Source: Nemertoderma westbladi (Eukaryota > Xenacoelomorpha > Nemertodermatida > Nemertodermatidae). Taken from it: a stretch of 64,000 nucleotides of DNA. Positions 1 through 11,968 of this stretch are shown one piece after another; position 1 is the stretch's first letter, and each line of letters starts with the position of its first letter. The notes below the pieces were generated by a model. It was not told where the DNA came from. It did not search any database and was given only the letters and a program-made list of their open reading frames with translations. Made by a program: the position numbers and the translations under genes. Location: contig JAUCBJ010008332.1 of assembly GCA_032718475.1 (NCBI GenBank), positions 48,835-112,834 of the forward strand. The letters run 5' to 3'.

Positions 1-243
1 AAACCAAATATGGCTTCCCAACTTAACAAACAAAATATAATCAATATAACAAATGAATTAAATTCTGATAACTAACTCATAACAATTGTCATTTTAATGC
101 TAAATATGGTTATAATCAATATAACAAATGAATTCAATTCTGATTAACAAACTCAATATAACAATTGCTATTTTTTAAATAACAATTATAACAATTCAAT
201 AAAAACATTCCCTCAATTGGTTACAAAAGCATCCTCAGCTATA

Positions 244-3078
244 CTAAAAGTCACTAAAATTCCAGGTCAGTCCGTTTTTCAATAATTTTTGTACTTCCTC
301 CTTCATTTCAACATATGATGTGTACCCCTTTAGGGAGTAGAACTGAGGGAACAGAAGTCTTGGCGGCTATTGAGCACATTGTTGGGCTAAGAAATTGACT
401 ATCCTCGAAGAAATCAACATATATTTGGTCACAAACCAACAAATTTGATCCAGTGATAAAGCGAACTAAGTCTTCTAGTTGCTTTGCATCGAAATCACTT
501 ACATTTTTTTAAAGTAAGACTGGGTTTCTAGCTGGGATTTACTAAGGTTTGGTGAGAAGTGAAGCCATTTCCAAAGCAATTGAGGCATTGGGTAAGCAAC
601 TGATTTGTATAACGCATCTATATCCACAACAGATTTAAATAAAAGGTCATTTGCAGGCAAACATAATGGCCAATGTTTCACAATGTATGCGTGTAGTTGA
701 ATAAATTCTTGGTTAGCTATTTCAATCATCAAGTTCTCTATACTACCTGAATTTGGAACTTTATGACAGGAAAATTGATCCAACACAGCAGTAATTCTTA
801 CTGCTGGCCAAATATGGCAATGCCCTGTGCGCAATTGCAGGAAGGAGAAGTCTATTCATCACAAGTCCTTCTTTCATGGTAGCAATCTGTCATTGATAAT
901 ATTGGTCGATTTTTTATACTACTGGTCTTTCGAAGACTTAACGTATCTCAAAGCCAAACATGAATTAGGTTGCGCAACCAATACTTTCGTTGACTGGTGT
1001 AACTTCCTAAGAGACATATGCTCTGAGCATTTCATTGAGAATCCTACTCGTTTAGGGGGAGAGAACAAAATTGTAGAAATTGATGAAAATATGTTTTGTA
1101 AACGTAAATATAACGTGGGACATATTGTAAATCAACAGTGGGTTTTTGGTGGATATGATATCGACACAAAACAAGGGTTTCTTATTCCAGTGGAGAGACG
1201 CGACGCTGACACCTTGCTTCCGATTATCCAGGATTATATAATCCCTGGTTCAATTGTGGTGTCGGATCTGTGGGGTGCATATAATACTATTGAACATCTT
1301 GGTTATAATCATTTCACTGTGAATCACAGTGTCAACTTCGTTGATCCCGATACCGGTGCCTGCACAAATAGAGTAGAGAATATGTGGATGAGGGCAAAGC
1401 GTAGAAACAAGAAGGCTTGTGGGACGGCACGTACTCTATTGGAATCTCATCTGATAGAATTCATGTGGCAATGAAGTTTGGAAAAGATCCGTTCAAGGCA
1501 ATAATAGAAGGAATAGCTAGGAAGTACACATTCTGAATACTGTATATAATGTACACATGTAGTGAACTCGCCATTGATATATACAGTAAAATGCATATAA
1601 TTAATATTTAACAGATATTAATACTATAAAATTTGATATTAATCCGGATTAAAAAAATTAAAAAATTTTTCAGAAAATGTGTGACGGATACTGCAAAAGT
1701 ACCGATAATTTTTAGCGAATTACTCACCAAAGAAGACATTTAAAAAACATCTTCGATATTTTTACTGGCCAATAGCCCTCCCATTTATACCCATACCATA
1801 CAATTTTACCAATGGTTTCCCACTTCTTGTCTCCGCAATCATGTTGAACAACAGGTATTACTGAAGTTACACCTTTAGTGGCCTTCATGAAGAACTCTTC
1901 CCAGAATAGCGTCAGTAGTTTGCGAGTTAGTCCATGGTCATCTATAACTTGCTCGTTAATAAAAGTGACATCAACTGTGACAACTACTGTAGTAAAATCA
2001 TGCGTATTGAAAAAAGAGATAACATTTTCAAAGATGGAACTCACCTCAACCTCAATGGTTACCTCGTTGTCGAATTCTGGTTGATCTGGCGGGAGCTCAA
2101 GCTGTACCTCATCATTGACATTGACAAAATCACCATATCGCATCGGCGGTCTTGTCATCCATTGAGGCCTTTGAGAATCTATCTCGGATGCAACATCTTT
2201 ATCTGCAGATATTTCACTACCTGTAGCAATGGAAGAAATCAATGGTTGGAAATAATTCGATCATCGTGCTGCTAGCTCCTCTCGACTTAGGCATTCATGC
2301 TCAGGTATTGATTCATTGTCAGAAAAAGATTCGTGATTTTTGGTTATATAATCGGAATAGCTACCAGAAATACCTGATACAGTTGCTGATATGGTTATAA
2401 TGTCATCCACTCGAGCATTATCACACTCCAAACTTGCTACATATTCTTCATCCTGTTTGCAGACAACGCATATGTTAACAACTAATTACACGGCAATGTG
2501 CCCACACCAACACTGCTCTTCAAAGACAACCGACTAATCAGCGGTAGACTCTGAATTCTCAAAATTATCATAGAAGTATAGGAAGTATATCAAATGATTT
2601 CTCTTTGCTTTGAACAATTTGTAAACATTGCTTCCAGTTAGTTTTTCCCAGGGATCTAGGCTTGTTTCTACAAGTTTTGTGCAACAAGACTCTAGAAGGG
2701 TTGAGTTATCTTACTGTTAGAAGAAATAATTGCTTCAATAACTCCAGTTTCATCCAATGAGGTATTGAGAGTCAATTCATTAATAAGATAGCCTTTGGAG
2801 ACTAATTCTTCCTTCGCCTGACGTCGAGGTACTAAGGAACCGATCTTAAATTCCTTTGATAATAATAATATATCGACAGTATAAGGTTTAATTTTAAGTA
2901 CGGGTAAATCGTCTCCCTCAGTTGTCCTTTTCCTACCACTACCTTTACTGCTGGCACTGGTAGTAGGACCTCGACGATGGGACTGGGTTGATTGAAAAGA
3001 TCGATTGAACAACTGAGACAACTCACTATTAATTTCGTGAATGCGAATTCTTTGTTCTGGATCCATTCCAGCATTCAC
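244..3078 (-). pseudogene. Decayed HECT-type ubiquitin ligase-like gene (copy 1)
   Basis: Read on the minus strand. 2692-3078 is an N-terminal low-complexity/basic exon. 1724-2452 holds an acidic linker and the HECT N-lobe, with an FWEEFF stretch after a degenerate GG-T motif. 499-742 is the middle region. 244-500 is the C-lobe, including LEDLVRFITGSN, a PTMCS segment where the family has its catalytic Cys, and a terminal NGLTWNF. Introns are suggested by AAACAG before 2452, TTTG|GTGAGT at about 1724, and an AG near 743. Breaks: in-frame TGA at 2261-2263, a one-base shift at the A7 run near 513-519, and another near 390. HECT enzymes pass ubiquitin through a C-lobe Cys; activity is unlikely here unless the breaks are assembly errors. 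The Merlin transposase lies in the 743-1723 intron. The domain match is from motif recognition only. Confidence 0.72.
779..1536 (+). pseudogene. Merlin (IS1016/IS1595-type) DDE transposase, frameshifted at C-terminus
   Basis: Merlin elements are cut-and-paste DNA transposons related to bacterial IS1016/IS1595. The reading frame opens after a TGA at 776-778. It starts with half of a zinc-ribbon-like segment (WQCPVRNCRK), so the true N-terminus is missing. Numbering from the GTG at 827, the acidic triad is visible: Asp86 in VEIDENMF, Asp147 in VVSDLWGAY and Glu184 in NRVENMW, giving DD36E spacing. VNHSVNFVDP is a family hallmark. The frame stops at 1472-1474 just after EFMW, but the expected C-terminal tail (MKFGKDPF onward) continues one frame over to a TGA at 1534-1536, so one base has been lost. 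Terminal inverted repeats were not resolved. The copy sits in an intron of the HECT-like gene, in opposite orientation. Confidence 0.86.
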
Positions 3079-4540
3079 TTGTTGGCTACGTCTGATATGG
3101 TATAGATATTGTTGAATTGGGAATTGGGTCTATATTGTATATTCATGAATTACAGTAGGCCAACAGGTAGGTATTATTAGCATTAGGTTATGTGCTATGT
3201 ACTGTTATATGACCTATTACAGTATTATAACTTATGTACCAGGCACCATTATACTGTAAGTATCTGATCTGATACTATAGTCCATGGCTGTACTTATTAG
3301 GTCCCGTTCTATAAATTTTTTAATGTATTTATTGTACCTACAGTATTATCATACTGCATTTAGCGTAACGGTAGTGGTAGCCTACTGTCGTAGTGGCATG
3401 CAGGCACATTGCACATCAACGGCTAAACATGATAAATGAAGTGCTGATTGATATGTTTTTGAATCTCCCTCTACTTTAATTCAAATTTGTAAAACAGCCC
3501 ACATACTACAACAAAGTTCAACAGCCCATACAATGAAGTTCAACTACCCATACACTTCAACAAAGTTCGTTGTAGTGTGAGGGCAATGTTAGCCGAGAAA
3601 CTGCACACACACTACAACCAAGTTCATTAAAATGTGTAACTACTCACAAACTACAACGAAGTTGGTTGGAGTGTGAGGGAGGATTAGTCAAGAAACTCTA
3701 CACACTAGAACGAAGTTCGTTGTTGTGTGAAATATTTTTTGGCCCAACAGCGCCTCATAGCATATAGCTAAAGTGTTGGAGAAACCAATGCCAGTAACTG
3801 GAATGGGCACCACATTATTGGATGACAGTAGACAAGTCTACTCTTGGAAGAGTAACAAACAAACCAATATATAGTAATTTGTCCTTTGGTAAATAGTTCT
3901 AGAACAGCATTTCTTTTAGGAGCACATCCTGTTTAAGCTATAGATAGTGATAATTTATCAGAATTTATCCTGGTTCTAATATCTTAAATCATGAATTAAC
4001 AGATTGTATCTGGGATGTTGCTCATTTACTCAACCTCCTAGTTTGTGATGTAAAAGATGGAAAGGTTGGCAAATTAATTGCAATATTCCCAAAGACTCAT
4101 AAAGAGCACCCTCCAATTTCACAATGATCTCTCAAGAAGCAAAATTTTTGAAGAACTGTTAATTTAGTTAGTTTCGTGTGAATTAGGCATTATAACCCTT
4201 GTAGCATTAGGATACATATAACAGATTCACAAACAACTCATACACAGCATTTGCAATGAATAATGTAATTTGTAATAAATAACTACAAGGTGTTTATCAT
4301 GACATTGAATGAGTTCTTGGGAGCTGAGTTGGACTCAGAGAGGAACTAAACAGTGAGGTGTTTGGACTCTGTCATGACTTATTGCTGGTATACGACATTT
4401 TGAACCAATTATGAACCTAATGGTTGCAGTGCAAGATCTAGACCTCCCCTGCTGGAAGATATCACTCCAGATTCCAAGAGTCCTAAAGGATTTGGAATTA
4501 CACTGTATTTCCCTTCCCTTTCCCACAACTACTACCCACT
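3079..4540. other. Gene-poor stretch with imperfect ~80-bp repeats
   Basis: From about 3480 to 3740 the phrase CAACaAAGTTCGTTGTaGTGTGAG recurs in diverged copies, some partly inverted. An open plus-strand stretch near 3985-4130 (ELTDCIWDVAHLLNLLVCD) looks protein-like but could not be assigned. Nothing else was recognised. Confidence 0.35.
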
Positions 4541-6475
4541 GTTTTTGCTACTGATTTTTCTGCCTTTTTTCCAGCTCGTTACTCCTCCTCGTTTTAATGC
4601 TTTCGTCACCATTAATAACTACAACATATTTTTTCTCAATTTTCTTCTGTGACTTCTTCATATTGCTAACAGCTGCTATAGTGGAAACACTTTGAACTGG
4701 TCTGATCATCTGTATTATAGCTTCAGGTAAGGCTTTTGTGGGAGTTAGTCGACTAGGCAAGGCTGCGCTAACAGTGGCAGTAACAGCTGGAGTTGCAGTG
4801 GTGGTAAAACCCGGAGTTGCATGGATGGATTTGCAGGGGTGGTAAAGGTACGATATGGAGTTGCCGGAGTGGTAATAGCTAGAGTTGCAGGGCTGATAAC
4901 CCGGTGAAAAATCCCAATGCGTAATGCATTTGTGCCACCTGCAGCATTTGTAAAAAGTGCATGAAATATTTTTTAAGATTCGTGATGCCTTCATCATGTA
5001 ATGTGCGTCTCATAATGTGTATAGTATTCATATCGTATGTGAGATTTCACATGCACATGCTTATGGCACATGTGATACGAATGCAGCTGCACCATGCTGG
5101 AAATTATTGCAGGTCCATTCTATTTAGGCGATACCAATGCAAATCATTCTCAATTACAGTACAGACCATAATTGTGGCCAATCACAATTCGGCAAATAAT
5201 AGTAAATGGTTTTATTAGTCATTAGCTTACTCCCATTTCTTTTTTGATATTAACCATATACTCCAATTTGTTATTAGAACACTCCATAAACAAGGATAAC
5301 TGTCCAAAGTTTTCCAAGAACTTGAAACGAATATATGTTAAAGAAGCAACTAGAGTGTGGCTAGGATCATATGTAGTCTGAATGTTGACAACATTCCAAA
5401 ATTTTAGAACAACTTTCAAGAACAGTGCTGTTGAACACATTATTCAACCAACTTTATTAGATTTGCTTTGAAAATGCGATATACTTCTTGCCAGGCAAAT
5501 CTCGTTTACTTCAAGAAGTAGTACAACTCCCTCCTTTTACAACATTGAACAATCTGCAGAAAGGTGGAGTTGATGCCAAAAAGGCGCTAAATCGACTTCT
5601 CTGTGATGGAAAGTTTGATGAGGATGTCATCCTACTAGTAGATGAAATTAAGCTGCAGAAGGAAGCATCTTACAACCAGGGTGAGGGTGAATTAGATGGC
5701 CTTGATGAGGGTGGATAATTCTATACAGATATAATTTGCATCATGGTTGTTGCTCTGAAAGGCGTCATGCCCTATGTTGTATGGGCAGTGCCTATGTGGT
5801 CACCAACCGCAGTTTGTGTGGCGAAAAACTTGTTGTTATGAAGGATATTTCTGACAGCAAACTCTGCCTTTGAGTGATGGAAACTGATAATTCGGCAGTT
5901 AATTACTCAGCCTACTGCTATTTACTCCAACAATTTCTTGTCCAAGATGGATCGAGAGATGACTGCAAAATTTATTATGACAACAGCCGACTATTTTACT
6001 GTATAGCCTAGTGAATGGATAGTCGTTTACTTTTCCTAAGTTCGATTTCACACTATTGCATGATTCGATACACGTAGAGCAAGGCAGTTGTTGATGGAAG
6101 AATTTTCTAGATTTGTAGGATAGAGACCAATCACTCGATGATCATCTTTATATGGCATCAAAACTTATATACAGCGCTCTCCCTCCCACCTGGGAGATAA
6201 AATACAATCAGTTCCACTAGCCCATTCCATATTTCATTGCAAAACATCAGCAGCCTTGGAGCGATATTTTCAGAATAGAAAATCAGCTACACAATTTCAC
6301 CACCTGAGCAATACATGATGGGTGATACCCTACTCTAAACAGCGATACAACACTGATAATCAACCTGATAATGCTATTACTGCTGGTGACCAAAAGACAG
6401 CCTTTCTTCCTGCTAGCTCCAACTGGGTGTAAGAATCATAAGCCATTATATATATGCAATCTAGAGCCTTGGAAG

Positions 6476-6533
6476 CAAGGCGATACCTAGTACAGGCCGT
6501 GACACCGGAATTCTGGCCTCTGCTAGCGGAGGC
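6476..6533 (+). repeat. Left terminal inverted repeat of P-type element B
   Basis: About 58 bp, inverted match to 8738-8795. The inner end (GGCCTCTGCTAGCGGAGGC) is itself nearly self-complementary, so each terminus can form a small hairpin. Confidence 0.85.
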
Positions 6534-6800
6534 TGAAAATTTGGTACCGGTACTGCTGACGGGCTGAACTACTGCAGCATCAGTACACAGTACTGCTGGC
6601 TAACCGTATATTTATTATTATTTATATTATTTATAATTAATTATTAATTATTTATATTTATTTATTTATTCTAACCGAAAGTGCTCTGTCGGTTATTGCT
6701 CGACTGGCTACTGGAATCGGAGTAAATCTAAATCTGGAACCGGTATTGCTGAGTCTATACCTGTGTACCGGTTTCCTTCCAACCCCAAAGAACGCAAACG

Positions 6801-8528
6801 GTGATTGAAAGCAATTCCGAATTTAATACACAATGTAACAAACAACATGTGAGTCTGTGCACTGCATTGGCCAGTCGATGTTCCACGATAACAGTTCCAG
6901 GGGGAGCTTCGATCCCAATTGTACCTCCGAGTATCTTCCTGGGAGCTCCAGATTCCGTTGTTCCTAAAACTCCAACCAATCCGCGCTCAATGGCAACAAC
7001 ATCTGCGGTAAAGCGCTGCCTTATCATGGAGGATCGGGAGTTAAAGAGATTCCGAGAGACGGACTCTGTAAGTGTTGATAATTTTAAGGTAAAACTTTCA
7101 ACGCATTTTGCAAAGCAAACAAAGCACACCTTTCTGTTTATGATAATACTATCTGTTTATTTAGCACCGAACGACAGAATTGTGTAAACGATTGGACTAT
7201 GTATCTCTCTCTTTTTGGTCGGAACTTGATGAAATAGAAACTCGCATCAATATTATCCTAAATCCTCCCAACAGCGAAGAGTTATCTGAGAAAAGAAGGA
7301 AACTAAGGTTTCTTTTAAGACAAGTGGAGTTGGTTAATGCCCCAAAGAACACAAAGGTTTACGATGTGGATGATATAATACTAGCCTTCCACTGGTATGC
7401 GATGTCAAGGTCATTATATAAAGAATTACGAAATGTCCTGCAAGTCCCTAATGTTCGAACTCTGCAAAGACTTACCAGCCGTGTTGACAAGATGAGTAAA
7501 GTGGACCTTATTAAACTACTTCTTAGCAATCAGGATGATCGCTGTAAGACTATAACTCTCCATATTGACAAGGTTTATGTTAAAGCGTCGATTGTTTACC
7601 ATGGTGGCCATATATTCGGTAACGCTGTAGATGATAGCAATAGTCTCGCTAGTACTATTTTGGCTGTTCCAGCATGATGTCTCTTTAGTGGAAAACACAT
7701 TGTTCTGCGATTGCTCCCCATTTCAGCATTAGATGCAGAATTCCTTTATAATGAAGTGATAGAAACGTGCAAGGAAGTCGTAGCTGCTGGAGGCATCCCA
7801 TTGGCCAGTATTGTGGTAGGAAATCGAGTCAACCAGAAATTTATGAAACTTTTTGAAACTGAACCAAACAAACCATGGGTGACTACTGAAATTCCTGGAG
7901 TTGATATATTTTTTTGTTGTATGGGAATACTTATCTTTTAATGTGTATTCGAAATAATTGGGTGACTGAGAGAACTGGAACAATTGAGTGGTATGATAAT
8001 GATATTGAAGATGTCTCTAATAGGTCAATCCATTCAGCTAAATGGGATGATATGGTTGCGCTATATAACAGTGATAAGGATTCGATAATTCGCTTAACTA
8101 CACTTAGTGAACCGGCTATTAAACCATCAGACATAGAGAAACAAAAGGTTGGTCTTGTTACTACTAAGATATTCTCTGAACAAACTTCAGCTGCACTTCA
8201 GACATATAGTGGTTCATCCTTCAGTTCGAAAGAAACGGCCAAATTCATAGATATCTTCTGTCGATTCCTTAGAATAACTAATGTGAGAAGGCTATATGAA
8301 CATATTAAAACTCGAGATCCGGATCGAAAACCCATCGACTCTATGATGTCACCTTCTATTCAATTTCTAAAGGAACTTGCAGTTTTAGCTCAACAATTAA
8401 GAACCCCAAAAATATGTAATCGAACTCATAATCTCACACCACAAGACACTGCAGATGCATTGAGCCATAATAGTTTGGCTATGGTAGACTTGGTTCGTTA
8501 CAGTATTAGTTTACTTAATAATAAGTAG
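6801..8528 (+). pseudogene. P-type transposase (family B), two exons, two lesions
   Basis: Exon 1 (about 6801-7088) ends AATTTTAAG|GTAAAA. Exon 2 starts after TTATTTAG at 7165, and the join keeps the frame (DNFK-HRTTELCKRLDY). Exon 2 carries LAFHWYAMSRSLYKELR and VRTLQRLTS (insertion/DNA-binding region), TLHIDKVYVKASIVYHGG with the first catalytic Asp, then LLPISALDAEFLYNEV, CIRNNWVTERTG, KDSIIRLTTLSEPAIKP and EKQKVGLVT. Lesions are an in-frame TGA at 7675-7677, where the same frame resumes as CLFSGKHIV, and a one-base shift at the T7 run near 7910, after which the frame continues to TAG at 8526-8528. No THAP C2CH finger is visible between the left TIR and exon 1. Both lesions could be recent mutations or assembly slips. 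Confidence 0.82.
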
Positions 8529-8737
8529 GTATTTTGAATATATTGTAATTTATTGTATAATATATTTTATATCAATTATATATTTGTAAATTCTAATTTA
8601 ATTTCTATCTTCTAATTTAACTTCTCTAATTTAAATATCAATAAATAATAAATTATAATAAATAAAATTAATAATAAATAATATCAAAAAATGAATAATA
8701 ATGCTGAATTTAAAATGTTTTGTGACATTCAAAGTCG

Positions 8738-8795
8738 GCCTCCGCTAGCAGAGGCCAGAATTCCGGTGTCACGGCCTGTACTAGGTTTCGCCTTG
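8738..8795 (-). repeat. Right terminal inverted repeat of P-type element B
   Basis: Inverted partner of 6476-6533. Differences are few, for example GATACC on the left against GAAACC here, read on the minus strand. Confidence 0.85.
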
Positions 8796-9060
8796 GCTGG
8801 AAGGGATTGAGTTTGACTCGTCAGACGTCCGTGGCATTCGTGCAGTCATGCCTGTCAACACCGACCTCTGCAATCAACTACTATCATTGGAAGGTTTTGA
8901 ATACGTGTATGTTTCCAGAGTCAATTCCAACCCATTAGAGTTGCGATATAGTCAGTACTGACAAATGAGCGGTGGTCTTTTCCTTGTTGGGTTACGTGAG
9001 GTGCTGAACTCTGAGTGGATATTACGAACACTTCATCTTATCTATGCTGACATAGACCTT

Positions 9061-10600
9061 TAGCTCGACTCCAGCCTGAATACACAGACTATCGATGTAA
9101 CGGAACTATAATACAACTCTAGAAGACAGCTGTGATTCCATAATCATGTCGGGGCTGTTGGAAGATACTGTGGATGTTGTGGAACATGTTGGAGGTTTTC
9201 TCATTAGGAAAATATTCGGAACATCAGGCTGAGTGTGTAGTGATTGTCCATTATTTAAAAGGGTCTCCATTGGTGATGATAACTGTGCATCATCTTCATC
9301 CTACATATCCATATTAGATCGAGGTGGCTGATAAACCTTCTAAATCATTCATTGAGTCTCTGGCAGATGTCTTTGCTCATTTAGATTATCACGAATCACT
9401 ACTAATAAATGTAAATAAATGTGTACAAATTGATTTATTGTTCTGTGATAATCACGCATTACAATTTTCAACCCCACCATTGTCAACATATTCTTCAACA
9501 AAGCACAATGTGAGTTGCCTTACAAGAGTCGTGTGCAAATCATTGTCGCATTTAAACAACAACAGCGGTCAAAGTTGGTGTAATAGAGTAAAATAATTGT
9601 GTATTAAACGCTAGATATTAGTTAGGGGTGGTTCATATGACATCATGGTATGATGACGTACAGTAAGGTAGACTGCCTTTTGGGTATGTTAGACTGCTGT
9701 TTGGGTGGCGTTTGGGTATGTTAGAATGCCGTTTAGGTGGCATTTGGGGATGTTAGAATGCCGTTTGAGTGGCGTTTGGGTAAGGTAGACTGCGGTTTGG
9801 GTGGTGTTTGGCTGGCATTTTGGTAAGGTGGACTGCCATTTGGGTGGTGTTTGACTGCTGTTTGAGTATTCTTTAGTATGTTAGATGGATAAAATTACAC
9901 AATTACACTCAATTACAGATGGATAAAACTACACAAAGTCAATCAAACCTGTGTGATTCATGCCTGGTTTGGTTATACATTTTACTGGAATACCTTACTC
10001 TGTATATCTACATAATAACTCGTACTGGTACAATGGAAACGCCATTTGTAGACTAATACGATACTTTGGCACCTCCACAAGGTCAATTTCTGGCAAGCGT
10101 CATGGATGTGGACAACACAGTAAACTGGAACTCCACCCATCTGGTAAAAGTTCGCATTGCGTCTCCAAAAGTGACCATGAATCACCGAGTCAACGATTCC
10201 TAAGAGTGGAAGTCAGCGTCCGTGTTTACTTATGGTTAAGCCTATGTAAGAAGTTCAAACGATGGGTAGAAGCAATCTGAGTCCCATTAGACTGTTGGTT
10301 GGTTAGGGAGTCTAGTTGTACTTGTAATCTACTGTGTTTCGGGCGATCTGCGATGTGCCGAAGTGATGATATCAACATGAACATTTTTCCCTCAAAAATA
10401 AACATTTCAATTTTTGAATAAAATTACGTATAAAGAATCAAGTACTAACTGTTTTCCTTTAACCCTATTTCCACTTGGCTGTTTAGACCATTTAGCAGCA
10501 CTGTCGGGGGTCGATTCGGCCCCCCACTGTATTTTTGTAATCATCCAATAAAATCCTACGAAATTTGGGCTGTAGGTGAAAAAATTATCGAAGAACATTT
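9061..10600. repeat. Non-coding stretch with a G/T-rich degenerate tandem repeat
   Basis: From about 9640 to 9880, degenerate units around 40 bp long repeat the words GTTAGAcTGC, GTTTGGGTGG and CGTTTGGGTA. A plus-strand stretch near 10070-10210 (LAPPQGQFLASVMDVDNTVN and onward) reads like a decayed exon of unknown origin. No gene could be supported. Confidence 0.4.
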
Positions 10601-10830
10601 TCAAATCCAAAAAAATGAAAATTTCATAAGGTGGGTATAATAATTTTCATGAAAAATAGAAGTAGTTGTAGTCCCAGGACAAAATATAAATTTTTTTGAT
10701 ATTCTAAAACTGATAGTGTGTGGCATTGTTGGCTAGCATTAGTAGGTTTTTCACTATGCTGAATCGAATGTTATTATATTCCATTTCCGAAAATTGAACT
10801 GGATGCTATTTTTCGTGCACGTAAGAAGTG

Positions 10831-11515
10831 AGCGTGGTACTTGAAATTTTGAAAAATACGATATTCGGAAAATGCCCCCATCTTTTGATTACAACGCATT
10901 TTTATAGGTTTTCTGGACCGCTGAATCGATTGAAAATATTATCGAAGCCTGAAGACTTAGTGGATCGTCCTTTTTGGAGCACCAAAATTAGGGTGTGGCA
11001 CTTCAAATATTTAAAAATACGAGATTCGGAAAATAAACCGAAGTTGAGATTTCAACGCACATTTAAAGGTTTTCTGGACCGCTGAATCAATTGAAAGTAT
11101 TATAGAAGCCTGAAGACTTAGTGGTTCGGCATTTTTGGTGCACCAAAATTACGGAGTGGCACTTATTCAAATTTTGAAAAAGTACCACGCCCTAATTTTG
11201 GTGTACCAATAATGACGTACCACTAAGACTTGAGGCTTCAATATTACTTTCAATCGATTCAGCGGTAGAGATAACCTACAGTATAAAAATTGGTTGAAAT
11301 GAAAAACTTGTGGCATTTTCTGAATATCGTAAGCCTACTTGCCACGCCCTAATTTTGGTGCACCAAAAATGATGTACCACTAATAATTGAGTCTTCTATA
11401 TTACTTTCAATCGATTAAGCGGTCCAGAAAACCTATAAAAATACATTGAAATCAAAACTTCGGACTATTTAACGAATATTGCAATTTTGAAAATTTGAAG
11501 TGTCACTCCCTAATT
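10831..11515. repeat. Palindrome of four ~165-bp units (two direct, two inverted)
   Basis: Each unit contains a GAATATCGTATT-type motif, the phrase TTTTCTGGACCGCTGAATC, GAAGCCTGAAGACTTAGTGG and CACCAAAATTAGGGTGTGGC. Units 1 and 2 (10831-11160) read forward; units 3 and 4 (11180-11515) read in reverse. The centre is near 11170. Related words recur in another palindrome at 50160-50910. No coding function is apparent. Confidence 0.75.
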
Positions 11516-11712
11516 TTAGGGTGTGGCACCCCTATTTTTCTATCCCATTCTTCAGATTGTTGGTAGGCTCCTTATTTGGAAGTAAGGGACTGAGGGAGGG
11601 TCTTGCCACGTAAAAATAAATGTATGTGTTACCTATGCGCATTTCGCTATTATGGGCATCTTCAGCTGTGTATAATTAAAATTAATGTGTTGGTGGTGCA
11701 GTCCATTATCCA

Positions 11713-11968
11713 TGTCGCAGTGTCCGAGTGGATACGGCGCCTGAACTGCTTACACAATAGTGTTGGTGGCGCAGGTTCGAATCCGACTAAAGGCTGTAGA
11801 AATTTCGCACTGTTGTGTCCCTAGACAAGACACTTTAGACATTAGTGCCTACGTCAACCCAGCGGTATAATGGGAACCTGGCTTTGCTGGGGTAATGATA
11901 ATAAAAGCGCTTTGAGTATGCTGAGCGTAGAAAAGCGCTATATAAATAACCAATATTATATTATATTA
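11713..11968 (+). mobile_element. tRNA-derived SINE (Ser/Leu-like head)
   Basis: A polymerase III box A (TGTCCGAGTGG, 11721-11731) and a perfect box B (GGTTCGAATCC, 11774-11784) are spaced as in tRNAs with a long variable arm. The body then runs about 180 bp to GCGCTATATAAATAACC and an ATTATATTATATT tail. The tail resembles the 3' ends of L2/CR1-clade LINEs, which would supply reverse transcriptase in trans; that partner is inferred. Confidence 0.7.

Larger units (their letters stand above)
6476..8795 (+). mobile_element. P-superfamily DNA transposon, family B, nearly complete
   Basis: The element is bounded by inverted repeats at 6476-6533 and 8738-8795 that match at almost every position, beginning CAAGGCGA and ending TTTCGCCTTG. 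CA...TG termini are usual in the P superfamily. The flanking octamers CTTGGAAG (left) and GCTGGAAG (right) agree at 6 of 8 positions, consistent with an aged 8-bp target duplication. The element encodes one two-exon transposase on the plus strand with only two visible lesions, so it looks much younger than the family A gene it interrupts. The AT-rich stretches just inside both TIRs hold no other gene. Confidence 0.85.
5440..9060 (+). pseudogene. P-superfamily transposase gene, family A, split by a nested P-type element
   Basis: Three blocks follow P-element/THAP9-type transposase order. Block 1 (5440-5990) carries ILLVDEIKLQKEASY, the first catalytic Asp region, then MVVALKGVMPYVVWAVP and METDNSAVNYSAY. 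Block 2 (6190-6475) has DKIQSVPLAHSIFHCKTSAA and GDQKTAFLPASSNWV. Block 3 (8803-9060) gives the C-terminal region with GFEYVYVSRVNSNPLELRYS, QMSGG and VGLREVLNSEWIL. Blocks 2 and 3 are separated exactly by the TIR-bounded element at 6476-8795, so one insertion explains the gap. Every block carries stops or frameshifts, so the gene is dead. No THAP zinc finger and no TIRs of this outer element were identified. A minus-strand open frame at 5222-5440 is vaguely similar to the C-terminal part of the same superfamily. Confidence 0.75.

Noticed and set aside
4548-4997. 149-codon minus-strand open frame, Thr/Ala/Pro-rich with a Lys-rich end
   Set aside because: Composition comes from degenerate GGAGTTGCAG repeats; no domain, splice or start context supports a gene.
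9960-10280. 106-codon plus-strand open frame
   Set aside because: No recognisable motif. A different frame over the same bases looks more protein-like, so neither is supported.
11713-11790. Possible functional tRNA gene
   Set aside because: Box A and B are good, but the sequence continues into a SINE body and LINE-like tail; stems do not close as a clean tRNA.
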